A stretch of 64,000 nucleotides of DNA from JAPOXR01 sp965116115 (GTDB taxonomy: Bacteria; Pseudomonadota; Alphaproteobacteria; Rhodobacterales; Rhodobacteraceae): assembly GCA_965116115.1 (NCBI GenBank), contig OZ220486.1, positions 2,170,001 through 2,234,000 of the forward strand, in the 5' to 3' direction. Of this stretch, positions 16,696-25,563 are shown piece by piece. Position 1 is the first letter of the stretch. Every line of letters starts with the position of its first letter. The notes below the pieces were generated by a model. That model saw only the letters and a program-made list of their open reading frames with translations. It searched no databases and was not told the DNA's origin. A program made the translations under genes and the position numbers.

Positions 16696-16824
16696 TAGTA
16701 GTCTGACACAGCAAAATTGACGGCAAAAACAGGTTGAGAGAAGAAACCGAAAACAACAAGCTCGATATACTGGAACGTCTACGTCACTATTTCCATTCAT
16801 CAATATAACAATGTCGAACTACTA
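16696..16824. mobile_element. IS630-type MITE, ~125 bp with TA target
   Basis: The ends GTAGTCTGACACAG (left) and CAATGTCGAACTAC (right) match the termini of the IS630 element at 27981-29338 as inverted repeats, and both are flanked by TA (16696-97, 16823-24). The 125-bp interior is AT-rich and codes for nothing. It looks like a non-autonomous derivative mobilised by an IS630 transposase. Confidence 0.7.
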
Positions 16825-17367
16825 GCCGGAACTTCACAGAAAAATCAATCCGGTTTCATCCGCCAATATATTGTTTTTATTTTATTTTCAGCTTGTGGAA
16901 AGTGAATTCAAACTGTCACGTTTATGGGAACGATTTTTTCAGATCTACTGCCAAGAGTTTGAATGTCCGCCGCTGCAGCTCAGTCGGTCGGGTGACGACC
17001 GACGGACCCGTTTGCCTTCGCGCCAAGCCTGCCGTAAAAGGACAGCAGGCTTTCCTGTTTGATTCGGCGCGTGTTCGATATTGAAAGCCATTGGATCTGC
17101 CTCATGCGGAGGTTCCCTGTTATGGGAACCCTTTTGCCGTTACATATGGCCGAAAACTCTTTTGTCAATACAGTTTGATGAGAAGAACGCTGTATTTTAT
17201 TATGGGAACAGAGAGCCGCTTTTTCGTGCCGAAAAACGCTGTTTTCATAAATGAAATCAAATGGTTAACAGGCTTGACGGCAAATGAAGTTCCGACTAGC
17301 TTTCAGCGGTGGGTTTGATCCGCCGGGTGTGGTTCGCCTGTCATCAGAACGCAGCCGCAAGATTGTT
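16825..17367. other. AT-richer intergenic stretch without a gene
   Basis: No coding frame is supported. The base composition is lower in GC than its neighbours. The short word TATGGGAAC occurs three times (about 16923, 17118 and 17201) without clear spacing. Confidence 0.4.
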
Positions 17368-17925
17368 TCAGGAATCATCCTTCCATTTTATGGTGCAGCC
17401 CATGGACGGAACTTGGGAGGCGGGGCCGGAGCCGGTCTCCGCCACCATTTTCATGGCCTCGTACAGTTCGCGCCGGGTTGACGCGTTCGCGGCGGCGCGG
17501 CCGGCGTCATCCAGGCGTCCCCGGTACTGAAGTTCAAGTCCGGCGTTGAAGCCGAAAAAGTCCGGCGTGCAGACCGCGCTGTATGCGCGGGCGACGTTTT
17601 GGCTTTCGTCATGCAGATATGGGAAAGTGAAACCGGCACGCTCCGCGAAGGTGACCATATTGTCAAAGGAATCCTCAGGATAGCTGACCGCGTCGTTCGA
17701 GCAAACAGCGGCGACCCCTATGCCCAGCGTCCGCAGTTCCCGAGACTCAGAGACAAGCCGGTCAATGACTGAAGTGACATACGGGCAATGATTGCAGATG
17801 AACATGATCAGGGATCCCTTCGGACCGGACACATCCGCCAGTGACAGTGTTTCACCTTTTGTCGAAGGCAGCGAAAAATCGGGGGCTTTCCAGCCGAAAT
17901 CGCAAGTCGGTGGTCGTGCAGCCAA
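17368..17925 (-). CDS. Thioredoxin-like redoxin family protein
   Basis: A 185-aa AhpC/TSA-redoxin fold. The N-terminus APDFSLPSTKGETLSLADVSG is followed by GSLIMFICNHCPYV, which carries the redox CxxC (CNHC) near residues 44-47. It then has CTPDFFGFNAGLELQYRGRL, the usual extended strand and cis-Pro region. It is likely a cytosolic thiol oxidoreductase; the substrate is unknown. It is last in a minus-strand run acs-rpe-redoxin with gaps of 56 and 72 bp. It has no signal peptide. The ATG at 17925 fits family length. Confidence 0.85.
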   Translation of the reverse strand: MAARPPTCDFGWKAPDFSLPSTKGETLSLADVSGPKGSLIMFICNHCPYVTSVIDRLVSESRELRTLGIGVAAVCSNDAVSYPEDSFDNMVTFAERAGFTFPYLHDESQNVARAYSAVCTPDFFGFNAGLELQYRGRLDDAGRAAANASTRRELYEAMKMVAETGSGPASQVPSMGCTIKWKDDS

Positions 17926-17997
17926 GACAAATACTCCTTTTTGTTTCCGTTAACTTGTTGCCGCGAACGGCGGCAGGACTCGTCCTTTCCGCCCCGC

Positions 17998-18675
17998 TCA
18001 GTGAGAAGCGGCGGCCTGCCTCAGCGCCGAGATCCGTTCGCCGATCCCGGAAGGTTCGCCGTTAAATACGGCTGAGCCGGCGACAAAGACATTGGCTCCG
18101 GCTTCCGCCGCCGCCGCCGCCGTGTCCGGCGCAATGCCGCCGTCCGCCTGAATGTCAATCGGGCGGCCGCTGATCATTGAACTGATTTCTGAAATCTTGT
18201 CCAGCTGGCTGCGCAGGAATTTCTGCCCGCCGGCGCCGGGATTGACCGTCATGACGCAGATCAGATCCGCTAAGTCCAGCACGTTCGCGACTGCCGCCGC
18301 GGGCGTTCCGGGATTCAAAGCGACGCCGGCCCTGCAGCCTAGGTCACGGATGGTCTGCAGTGATCTGTGCAGATGAGGCCCGGCTTCCGCATGCACCGTG
18401 ATGATGTCCGCGCCCGCTTCAGCGAAATGAACGAGCTGGCGGTCCGCCGGCGAGATCATCAAATGGACATCCATGACTTTGCGGATATGTGCGCGCAACG
18501 CGGCGCAGACAGCTGGACCGAAAGTGATGGCCGGCACGAAATGACCGTCCATCACGTCCAGATGCAGCCAGTCGCATCCGCCTTTTTCAGCCATGCGGCA
18601 GGCTTCGCCCAGCGCGGCGAAGTCCGCGCTCAGCACGGACGGCGCGATGATTACGCTGTTTTCAGCAGCATCCAT
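17998..18675 (-). CDS. rpe: Ribulose-phosphate 3-epimerase
   Basis: A 225-aa TIM-barrel enzyme that interconverts ribulose-5-phosphate and xylulose-5-phosphate in the pentose phosphate pathway. The family motifs are all present: IAPSVLSADFAALGEA, HLDVMDGHFVPAITFGP, DVHLMISPADRQL, VMTVNPGAGGQKF and DGGIAPDTA. Metal-binding His/Asp residues (HLDVMD, DVH, DGG) are conserved. Length is standard. It is placed 56 bp after acs on the same strand. Confidence 0.95.
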   Translation of the reverse strand: MDAAENSVIIAPSVLSADFAALGEACRMAEKGGCDWLHLDVMDGHFVPAITFGPAVCAALRAHIRKVMDVHLMISPADRQLVHFAEAGADIITVHAEAGPHLHRSLQTIRDLGCRAGVALNPGTPAAAVANVLDLADLICVMTVNPGAGGQKFLRSQLDKISEISSMISGRPIDIQADGGIAPDTAAAAAEAGANVFVAGSAVFNGEPSGIGERISALRQAAASH

Positions 18676-18731
18676 TGCGCTGATACAGCCGCTGGTCGGC
18701 GTGGCAGGACAATGTTCCGGTTTCCCGGGGC

Positions 18732-20675
18732 TTAACTGGACGTGCGGTTGGCGATCAGGTCTTCGACTACCTCAGGTTCCGCCAGGGTGGAAGTGTCGCC
18801 CAAAGCGCCGTAGTCGTTTTCCGCGATCTTGCGCAGAATCCGCCGCATGATCTTGCCGGACCTCGTTTTCGGCAGACCGGGCGCCCACTGAATGACATCG
18901 GGTTTAGCGATCGGGCCGATTTCTTTGCGCACCCACTGCATCAGCTCAGCTTTCAGCGCATCATTCGGTTCAATGCCCTTCATCAGTGTCACATAAGCAT
19001 AGATGCCTTGGCCCTTGATATCGTGCGGAAATCCGACAACCGCGGATTCCGAGACCGCGCTGTGGGCCACCAAGGCGCTTTCGACTTCCGCAGTGCCCAT
19101 GCGGTGCCCGGATACATTCAATACATCGTCGACCCGCCCGGTGATCCAGTAATAGCCGTCGGAGTCGCGGCGACACCCGTCTCCAGTGAAATAATAGCCG
19201 GGATAATGGCCGAAATACGTGTCCATGAAACGCTGGTGATCGCCGAAGACGGTCCGCATCTGCCCGGGCCAGCTGTCCTTGATGCACAGCACTCCTTCCG
19301 CCTCGTCCGTATGGACTTCCTCCCCCGTTTGCGGGTCCAGAATTGCCGGCACGACTCCGAAAAACGGCTTTGTCGCGGAACCGGGCTTTGTAGGGATGGC
19401 TCCGGGCAGCGGAGTGATCAGATGACCTCCTGTCTCGGTCTGCCACCAAGTGTCAACGATCGGGCATCGTCCGTTGCCGACGACATTGTGGTACCATGAC
19501 CAGGCTTCAGGATTGATCGGCTCGCCGACCGTGCCCAGAACCCTGATCGATGACAAGTCGCATTTTTTAACCCATTCGTCGCCTTGGCCCATCAGGGCGC
19601 GGAGAGCGGTCGGCGCAGTGTAGAACTGGTTGACTCTGTGGGTTTCGCAGACTTGCCAGAAACGTGAACAGTCCGGGTAGGTCGGCACGCCTTCAAACAT
19701 CAGGGTGGTCGCGCCGTTTGCCAGCGGTCCGTAGACGATGTAGCTGTGGCCGGTCACCCAGCCGACATCGGCTGTGCACCAGAAAATGTCGCCTTCATGA
19801 TAATCGAACACGGTTTCATGGGTCAAGGCCGCAAACAGTAGATATCCGCCGGTCGTATGGACGACTCCCTTCGGCTTTCCGGTGGAGCCGGACGTATACA
19901 GGATGAACAGCGGATCTTCGGCTCCTGTTTCCCGGCATTCGCAGTTGACGCTGAGTCTTGACGACATTTCGCTGTAATCAAAGTCCCGGCCTGCCTTCCA
20001 CTCCACTTCGTCGCCGGTGCGGCGGACAACCAGAGTCCGCACGTCGCCGCCGCATGACTCCAGAGCCGTGTCGGTGTTCTTTTTCAGCGGCGTTTTCCGT
20101 CCGCCGCGCGGCGCCGCGTCGGCGGTGATCACCAGTTTCGCATCCGAATCCTGAATGCGGCTCGCTAAGGCGTCGGGACTGAAACCGGCGAAAACGATGG
20201 AATGCACGGCGCCTATGCGGGCGCAGGCCAGCATCGCGTAGGCGGCTTCGGGAATCATCGGCAGGTAGATGACCACGCGGGATCCGGTTTGAACGCCCAA
20301 CTCCAAGAGCGCATTCGCCATGCGGCAGGTGTTTTCGTGGAGCTCCCGGTAGGTGATGTGTTCAGCTTTCTGGCCGGGGTCGTCAGGCTCCCAGATGATC
20401 GCTGTCTGGCCGCCCCTGGATTCAAGATGCCTGTCTATGCAGTTCCAAGACGCATTGATTTTTCCGTCTTCGAACCATTTCACCGAGACATCAGGAATGT
20501 TGAAATTCACTGATTTGACTTGGGTGAAGGGTTTGAACCAATCGAGCCGGCCGGCTGCTTTTCTCCAGAATTGTTCAGGATCATTGATTGATTTGGTGTA
20601 CATATCTTCATAGCGTTGTGCATCGACATGCGCTTTCGCGGCAAAACGCGGATCAGGGTTGTGGATTTCGCTCAT
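18732..20675 (-). CDS. acs: Acetyl-CoA synthetase (AMP-forming)
   Basis: A 647-aa enzyme that converts acetate, ATP and CoA to acetyl-CoA through acetyl-AMP. The ACAS N-terminal domain is followed by the AMP-binding motif ILYTSGSTGKPKGVVHTTGG, then WWQTETGGHLITPLPG, YYFTGDGCRRDSDGYYWITG, and the C-terminal TRSGKIMRRILRK with the catalytic/acetylatable lysine. Length is exactly that of the family. It is first gene of a minus-strand group with rpe and redoxin, and divergent from pxpB. The ribosome binding site is weak (GAAAG). Confidence 0.96.
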   Translation of the reverse strand: MSEIHNPDPRFAAKAHVDAQRYEDMYTKSINDPEQFWRKAAGRLDWFKPFTQVKSVNFNIPDVSVKWFEDGKINASWNCIDRHLESRGGQTAIIWEPDDPGQKAEHITYRELHENTCRMANALLELGVQTGSRVVIYLPMIPEAAYAMLACARIGAVHSIVFAGFSPDALASRIQDSDAKLVITADAAPRGGRKTPLKKNTDTALESCGGDVRTLVVRRTGDEVEWKAGRDFDYSEMSSRLSVNCECRETGAEDPLFILYTSGSTGKPKGVVHTTGGYLLFAALTHETVFDYHEGDIFWCTADVGWVTGHSYIVYGPLANGATTLMFEGVPTYPDCSRFWQVCETHRVNQFYTAPTALRALMGQGDEWVKKCDLSSIRVLGTVGEPINPEAWSWYHNVVGNGRCPIVDTWWQTETGGHLITPLPGAIPTKPGSATKPFFGVVPAILDPQTGEEVHTDEAEGVLCIKDSWPGQMRTVFGDHQRFMDTYFGHYPGYYFTGDGCRRDSDGYYWITGRVDDVLNVSGHRMGTAEVESALVAHSAVSESAVVGFPHDIKGQGIYAYVTLMKGIEPNDALKAELMQWVRKEIGPIAKPDVIQWAPGLPKTRSGKIMRRILRKIAENDYGALGDTSTLAEPEVVEDLIANRTSS

Positions 20676-20889
20676 CTTTCGGCCATATTTTCGATCATGT
20701 TCCTGCTGTTTCGGATGCTGACGGCATCTGATCGGGTTGAATATACGAACCGCGTGGAAATATTAAGCCAAAACTGGACGCCGAGCCCGATTTTGCTTGA
20801 ATCCATCTTGTTCGCCGTGATTCCGTGCGGCGTTCCGGCTGAACGTCGGACAGTCGCGCTTTGGTCATTTGCGCCGGCGGATTGCCGTA

Positions 20890-21624
20890 ATGCCTGAATC
20901 GGAAAGCTATCCGCGCATCCGGCCGGCCGGCGACCAAGCTGTCTTGGTCGAATTCGGCGCGGCCTATTCGAAGGAAGTTAGCCGTGCCGTTATGGCTTTT
21001 GACCGCATGTTGCGTACGGCTCCTGCCGGGGTGAGCGAGACCGTGCCGACAATCCGTTCCGTGCTGATCACTTTTGATCCCGCCTCAATTGACCCGGAGC
21101 GTTTGGAAAGCTGGTGCGCGGAAAAACTTGCCGGCGCCGACTGGTACGATTCGCCGTTGATCGGGGAAGGGCCCCGCTGGCGGATTCCGGTGATATACGG
21201 CGGAGGGCACGGTCCCGAGATATCGGAAGCGGCCGCAATGGCAGGACTGACGGAAAACCAATTGATCGAAAGGCATGCATCCGTCGATCTGACAGTGCTG
21301 TGTCTCGGGTTTTCGCCCGGACTGGCATATCTCGCTGAATTGCCGGAAGAATTCGCGATTCCGCGGCGGCAGGCCTACGGCCGTCCGGTGCCGTCAGGCT
21401 CCGTTCTGATCGCCAACCGGCAGACTGTGTTGCCCGCGACGCCGATACCCACCGGCTGGCGGCGCATCGGCGTCACGCCACTGCCGACTTTCCGGCCGAG
21501 CCGCAGTAAGCCGTTTCTTCTCTCGCCCGGCGATGTCGTCAGGTTCGAGCCGGTCAGTGAATCAGAGGCCGCGGAATTCAGGCCGGATACTGTTTGGGAC
21601 GCTCTTGGCGATAGCCGGACTTGA
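20890..21624 (+). CDS. pxpB: 5-oxoprolinase subunit PxpB (KipI-like)
   Basis: A 244-aa protein of the KipI/PxpB family, one of three subunits of the ATP-dependent 5-oxoprolinase that hydrolyses 5-oxoproline to glutamate. Typical features are RIRPAGDQAVLVEFG at the N-terminus, RHASVDLTVLCLGFSPGLAYL with the FxPGFxYL-type motif, and RRQAYGRPVPSGSVLIANRQ near the C-terminus. I start at the ATG at 20890; an upstream in-frame start adds 7 residues. It overlaps pxpC by ~20 bp and is first in a pxpB-pxpC-pxpA operon. Confidence 0.92.
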   Translation: MPESESYPRIRPAGDQAVLVEFGAAYSKEVSRAVMAFDRMLRTAPAGVSETVPTIRSVLITFDPASIDPERLESWCAEKLAGADWYDSPLIGEGPRWRIPVIYGGGHGPEISEAAAMAGLTENQLIERHASVDLTVLCLGFSPGLAYLAELPEEFAIPRRQAYGRPVPSGSVLIANRQTVLPATPIPTGWRRIGVTPLPTFRPSRSKPFLLSPGDVVRFEPVSESEAAEFRPDTVWDALGDSRT

Positions 21625-22627
21625 AATCAAGCGTCTGCAGCCCGGGGCGTCGATTCAGGACAGGGGACGGGCAGGCTTCCGCCGGTTCGGGGTGACGAAA
21701 GGCGGCGTGATGGATCAGTTCGCCCTTGCGGAGGGACAGGCGCTGCTCGGTAACGGCGCTGACTGTGCCGCTCTGGAAATGGCTGGCCGGGGCGGGGAAT
21801 TCCGTTCGGTCGGACGCAACGTAATCGCCTGTACGGGTGCCGAGATGAAACTTTCCGTTAACGGCCGGGAAGCCGCATGGCGGCAGACAATGGCTCTGCG
21901 GGACGGAGATATGCTTGAGATCGGCGCCTGCGCGGAAGGCAGTTACGGCTATCTGCATCTGCCCGGCGGCATTGACGGTCCGGTCGTGCTCGGCTCCCGA
22001 TCGGCGCATGCGCACGCTGAGCTCGGTTGGACGCCGAAGCCGGGCGAAAGGCTGGTTCCGCTTGCGGATCGCTGGCCGAAGGAAGGCCTGCGTTTGCCGC
22101 GGCCGGCTTATTTCACCGACCGGATTATCCGGATCATGGAAGGTCCGCAATCGAAACTGTTCGCTGAGCAGGATTTCCGGTCCCTGCGGCAGGCGGAATT
22201 CCGCGTGACGAACGCGCGTAACCGGGTTGGAATGCGGATTGAGAGTTCAATGGGCCCCATAAGCGCGGATCTGGGGACGGTCATTGCGTCCGATGCCATC
22301 GTCGCGGGAGACATCCAGATCGCCGCTGACGGGATCGCCGCGGTGCTGCTGGCGGATTTTCAGCCTGTCGGCGGCTATCCGAGGATCGCGACCGTGATCA
22401 CTGCGGATTTGCACAAACTTGCTCAAATGCCTGTCGGGACGGCGTTCAGAATGCGTATGGCGGATCGGCGGCAGGCTCTGAAGGAGCTTGCGGACCTCAG
22501 GTCGCTGATTGCCGGTCTTCCCGGCCGGATCGAATCCGCCGTCCGCGATCCGAAAGACATGGCGGATTTGCTGGCGTATTCGCTGATTGACGGTGTCATA
22601 TCGGGAGATGAACAGGATGAAGATTGA
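21605..22627 (+). CDS. pxpC: 5-oxoprolinase subunit PxpC (biotin-dependent carboxyltransferase-like)
   Basis: An ~340-aa KipA/PxpC family subunit. The N-terminus LEIKRLQPGASIQDRGRAGF is diagnostic, followed by GVTKGGVMDQFALAEGQALL and the C-terminal LADFQPVGGYPRIATVITAD. There is no ATG near the family start, so I propose the TTG at 21605, inside the end of pxpB. A longer frame begins at 21533, but those residues are not family-like. The start is therefore uncertain by several codons. Its end overlaps the pxpA start by 11 bp. Confidence 0.88.
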   Translation: MAIAGLEIKRLQPGASIQDRGRAGFRRFGVTKGGVMDQFALAEGQALLGNGADCAALEMAGRGGEFRSVGRNVIACTGAEMKLSVNGREAAWRQTMALRDGDMLEIGACAEGSYGYLHLPGGIDGPVVLGSRSAHAHAELGWTPKPGERLVPLADRWPKEGLRLPRPAYFTDRIIRIMEGPQSKLFAEQDFRSLRQAEFRVTNARNRVGMRIESSMGPISADLGTVIASDAIVAGDIQIAADGIAAVLLADFQPVGGYPRIATVITADLHKLAQMPVGTAFRMRMADRRQALKELADLRSLIAGLPGRIESAVRDPKDMADLLAYSLIDGVISGDEQDED

Positions 22628-23375
22628 TCTGAATTCAGACCTTGGCGAAAGTTTCGGTCCATGGAAGATGGGTCATGACGAAGAGCTTCTGGCCGTCGTC
22701 ACCTCCGCCAATATCGCCTGCGGTTTCCATGCCGGAGATCCGCTGCATATGCGCGAAACCGTCCGCACCTGCAGGGAGAACGGCGTCGGGATCGGCGCTC
22801 ACCCGGGATTCGCGGATCTCATGGGATTCGGTCGGCGGGAAATCTCCGGAATCCCGGCGGAAGAACTGAAAGCCGTGATCATTTACCAGATCGGGGCCCT
22901 GAGGGCGCTCGCAGAGGCTGAGAGTTCATCTGTCCGGCATGTCAAAATGCACGGCGCCCTCGCCAATATGGCCAGCCGGAGCCAGAGTCTGGCTGACACA
23001 GTTATCGGCGCGGTGCGGGAGTTTGACAAGTCGCTCATCATCGTCGCGATGGCTTCAACCTGTCTTGAACGGGCGGCCAAAGCCGCCGGGGCGGCCTATG
23101 TGGCTGAGATTTTCGCTGACCGCGCCTACAATGATGACGGCACGCTGGTTTCCCGGAGAGAACCCAACGCGTTGATTCGCGACCCGCGAACCTGCGCCGA
23201 CAACATTCTCCGCGCTGTTGAGACCGGATCGCTGATCTCACGCAGCGGAGCCAAAGTGCCAGTGAATGCCGGCACGGTCTGCGTGCACGGTGACAAGCCG
23301 GAAGCCGTCCGGATCGCGTCCGAGGTGCGGAACCGTCTTGATCAGGCCGGAATTGAGGTGGCGCGGTTCGAATGA
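22617..23375 (+). CDS. pxpA: 5-oxoprolinase subunit PxpA (LamB/YcsF family)
   Basis: A 252-aa LamB/YcsF protein. MKIDLNSDLGESFGPWKMG at the start and NIACGFHAGDPLHMRETVR follow the family closely, as do GIGAHPGFADLMGFGRR and VNAGTVCVHGDKPEAVRIA. The ATG at 22617 lies inside the last codons of pxpC. It is the terminal gene of the pxp operon and ends only 20 bp from the convergent rplI stop, leaving almost no room for a terminator between them. Confidence 0.95.
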   Translation: MKIDLNSDLGESFGPWKMGHDEELLAVVTSANIACGFHAGDPLHMRETVRTCRENGVGIGAHPGFADLMGFGRREISGIPAEELKAVIIYQIGALRALAEAESSSVRHVKMHGALANMASRSQSLADTVIGAVREFDKSLIIVAMASTCLERAAKAAGAAYVAEIFADRAYNDDGTLVSRREPNALIRDPRTCADNILRAVETGSLISRSGAKVPVNAGTVCVHGDKPEAVRIASEVRNRLDQAGIEVARFE

Positions 23376-23395
23376 GCGCGGAGGCCTGGCGCGTA

Positions 23396-23995
23396 TCAGA
23401 CGCCGGCGGATGTCTCTTCGGCCTCTTCGGATCCGTCCTCGGCTGCCTCCTCGAAGTCAGAGGTTTCGGAAGGGATGACGCCGCTCTCCGGCTGATCCTC
23501 GTCGCCTGGCGCAGGGATATCCTCGCCCTTGGCTTGAAGCGCGGCCTCTTCCTTGGTCCGTGCCACATTCACTTTGATCCTGACCGTGACTTCGGGATGC
23601 AGTGTCACGTCCACATCGTGAATTCCCAGAGCCTTGATCGGACGCTCCAGCCTGATCTGCCTGCGGTTGACGGAAATGCCTTCTTCGCCGGCGACTTCAG
23701 CGATGTCGCGCGTTGTCACGGAGCCGTAAAGGGAACCGACTTCGGATGCCGAACGGATGAGTACGAGTTCGCGTTCCCTGATTTCAGCCGCGGCTTTGTC
23801 GGCTTCGCTTTTAAGTTCCAGATTCCTGGCCTCGAGCTCGCTCCGCCGGGATTCGAAGTCTGCCAGATTCTCCGCCGATGACCGCAAGGCCTTGCCCTGG
23901 GGCAGCAGGAAATTTCTAGCGTAACCGCTTTTGACTGAGACCACATCGCCCATCTGGCCGAGTTTCGACACGCGTTCAAGGAGGATGACTTGCAT
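23396..23995 (-). CDS. rplI: Ribosomal protein bL9
   Basis: A 199-aa large-subunit protein. MQVILLERVSKLGQMGDVVSV followed by GYARNFLLPQGKA is the bL9 signature. The central helix is followed by the C-terminal rRNA-binding domain. The acidic extension beyond residue ~150 (EDIPAPGDEDQPESG and onward) is longer than the ~150-aa E. coli protein but common in alphaproteobacteria. It is the third gene of rpsF-rpsR-rplI, with AGGAG upstream. Confidence 0.96.
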   Translation of the reverse strand: MQVILLERVSKLGQMGDVVSVKSGYARNFLLPQGKALRSSAENLADFESRRSELEARNLELKSEADKAAAEIRERELVLIRSASEVGSLYGSVTTRDIAEVAGEEGISVNRRQIRLERPIKALGIHDVDVTLHPEVTVRIKVNVARTKEEAALQAKGEDIPAPGDEDQPESGVIPSETSDFEEAAEDGSEEAEETSAGV

Positions 23996-24005
23996 GCCCC
24001 GGCTC

Positions 24006-24233
24006 CTATTTGATGGTGTAAGGAAGCAGCGCGAGAAACCGGGCGCGCTTGATCGCCGTGGCGAGTTCCCGCTGTTTCTGCGATGACACGGCGGAAATCC
24101 TGCTGGGAACGATCTTGCCGCGCTCCGAGATGTAACGCTGCAGGAGCTTGATGTCTTTGTAATCGATTTCAGGGGCGTTCTTGCCGGAAAACGGGCAGAC
24201 TTTCTTGCGCCGGAAAAATGTCTTTCTGGCCAT
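24006..24233 (-). CDS. rpsR: Ribosomal protein bS18
   Basis: A 75-aa small-subunit protein that binds with bS6 on the platform. FFRRKKVCPFSGKNAPEIDY, then RYISERGKIVPSRISAVS and AIKRARFLALLPYT are standard. It lies 10 bp before rplI and 26 bp after rpsF. Confidence 0.97.
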   Translation of the reverse strand: MARKTFFRRKKVCPFSGKNAPEIDYKDIKLLQRYISERGKIVPSRISAVSSQKQRELATAIKRARFLALLPYTIK

Positions 24234-24259
24234 CTGAATTGTCCTTGTTCTGTTAATGC

Positions 24260-24607
24260 TCAGCGGTGACGGCGCGGTTGCTCCTCGCGCTTCTGGATCA
24301 TCGGCGACGGATCTTCGGAATGTTTCTTGACCTTGATGGTAAGGACACGCAGCACGTCATCATGCAGGCGCATCAGCCTTTCCATTTCCTGGACAGCCGC
24401 CGGCGGGGAATCGGTCTTCAGCAGAAAGTAATGGCCTTTGCGGTTCTTCTTGACCTTGTAGGCCATCTTCTGAAGTCCCCAGTTTTCTTTGCCGACCAGA
24501 TTTCCGCCGTTGTCGGCCAATACGGAAGCAAACGACTCGGACAGTTCGTCAGCTTGGGCGTGGGATAAGTCCTGCCGCGCAATCATCACGTGTTCGTAAA
24601 AGGGCAT
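24260..24607 (-). CDS. rpsF: Ribosomal protein bS6
   Basis: A 115-aa small-subunit protein. MPFYEHVMIARQDLSHAQAD is followed by GQ-free GGNLVGKENWGLQKMAYKVK and RKGHYFLLKTDSP, the usual bS6 core. The C-terminal tail is basic and short. AGGAG lies 7 bases upstream of the ATG. It is the first gene of the minus-strand ribosomal operon; its promoter must lie in 24608-25000. Confidence 0.96.
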   Translation of the reverse strand: MPFYEHVMIARQDLSHAQADELSESFASVLADNGGNLVGKENWGLQKMAYKVKKNRKGHYFLLKTDSPPAAVQEMERLMRLHDDVLRVLTIKVKKHSEDPSPMIQKREEQPRRHR

Positions 24608-25009
24608 CTCAACGCTCCTGATCCGCGCACTTCAAAGCATGGCGAAACAAACTTCCGCCGCCATGCACGAGAGGTGCATCCTGCATAATTTCCGCGGAAG
24701 CGGACCCTACATACACCGCCGCCGCTGAAGTGCAACACCGGATCGGGTGAAATTGAAGAAAATAATCGGATGATCGAACGGCCGGCAGTTCGCCGCAGTG
24801 AACCGCGCTTGAATTCTGAGGATCCTGCCCCCCCCCCCCGGTTTTGACCGCGGGAGGGGGAGGGATTGACGCAGCCGTTCTTTCGTTTCTAAGCGATTTT
24901 CCGGCGGTTCGACCGGATCCGCGGAAAGCCGCTTCCTTGGAACAGGAATGAATCTCTCCAAGAACTTTCCATTGGACGCTATCGGTGGAATTATGCCCGG
25001 CCCAACTGA
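24608..25009 (-). other. rpsF upstream region
   Basis: No gene is supported. It should contain the promoter of rpsF-rpsR-rplI. A 12-C homopolymer (24828-24839) lies ~220 bp upstream of rpsF. Beyond ~25010 the sequence becomes IS256-like. Confidence 0.4.
24828..24839 (+). repeat. C12 homopolymer tract
   Basis: Twelve consecutive C residues in a non-coding stretch upstream of rpsF. Slippage or sequencing error here would alter length but not a reading frame. Confidence 0.8.
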
Positions 25010-25260
25010 TTTTTTCAGCGATATTTGATGAAAGCCTGCCAACCTTGATGCGGGGGAAGCCTCTCTCAGCCTCTGATATACTGACTGGAAGTTGTCGAAG
25101 GACTGCTTTGGCATTCCTCCGGCGCTTTAACGTTGCGGCAGACCTGCCGGAGCGTGCTGTCTATCGATTCGATGATATCCGCGCCCGCCGCCGACCTTCG
25201 CAGTTCAAGCGACAGACCGGGCTTGGCGATGGTCAGCGTACGCCGGGAGATTCCCGTTCT
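25010..25260 (-). mobile_element. Degenerate IS256 transposase 3' fragment
   Basis: On the minus strand, LELRRSAAGADIIESIDSTL then RQVCRNVK matches the region around the catalytic Glu of the IS256 transposases in this window (LPSELRRSLASTNIIESMN). It has many substitutions and indels. It is an older insertion than the four full copies and lies just beyond the end of the vapC-like gene. Confidence 0.7.
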
Positions 25261-25516
25261 CAAGGTCGGCAAGCGCTGCAGAATAATCTCGTGCTTATCC
25301 GTACATTCCGTTCTATCTTCAGCGTTTCGTATTCTGAATTTCCAGGATCCATTCCGTCACCAATTCCAGACCGGTTATATTGTCGAAGTCGCGAGCGTTG
25401 TGTGTTAACAGCGGTATTTCATGCTTGACTGCGCATGCGGCAATCCAAGCGTCATTTGAGGAAATCTGGGGATGTCCCACTTGGTGTTGAATTTGATATG
25501 GGCGGTGTTGCCTCTC

Positions 25517-25536
25517 CCCCGAGCATCAGCTCGGGG
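25517..25536 (+). terminator. Hairpin upstream of transposase, IS256 copy 2
   Basis: A 7-bp stem CCCCGAG/CTCGGGG with a 6-nt loop, followed by T-rich sequence, 27 bp before the transposase ATG. Same design as in the other three copies. Confidence 0.65.
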
Positions 25537-25563
25537 ATTTTTGAAGAAAAAGGAAGCAACACC

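Noticed and set aside
16916..17210. Word TATGGGAAC repeated three times
   Set aside because: Spacings are irregular, no inverted or palindromic structure surrounds it, and no gene depends on it; chance in AT-rich DNA is likely.
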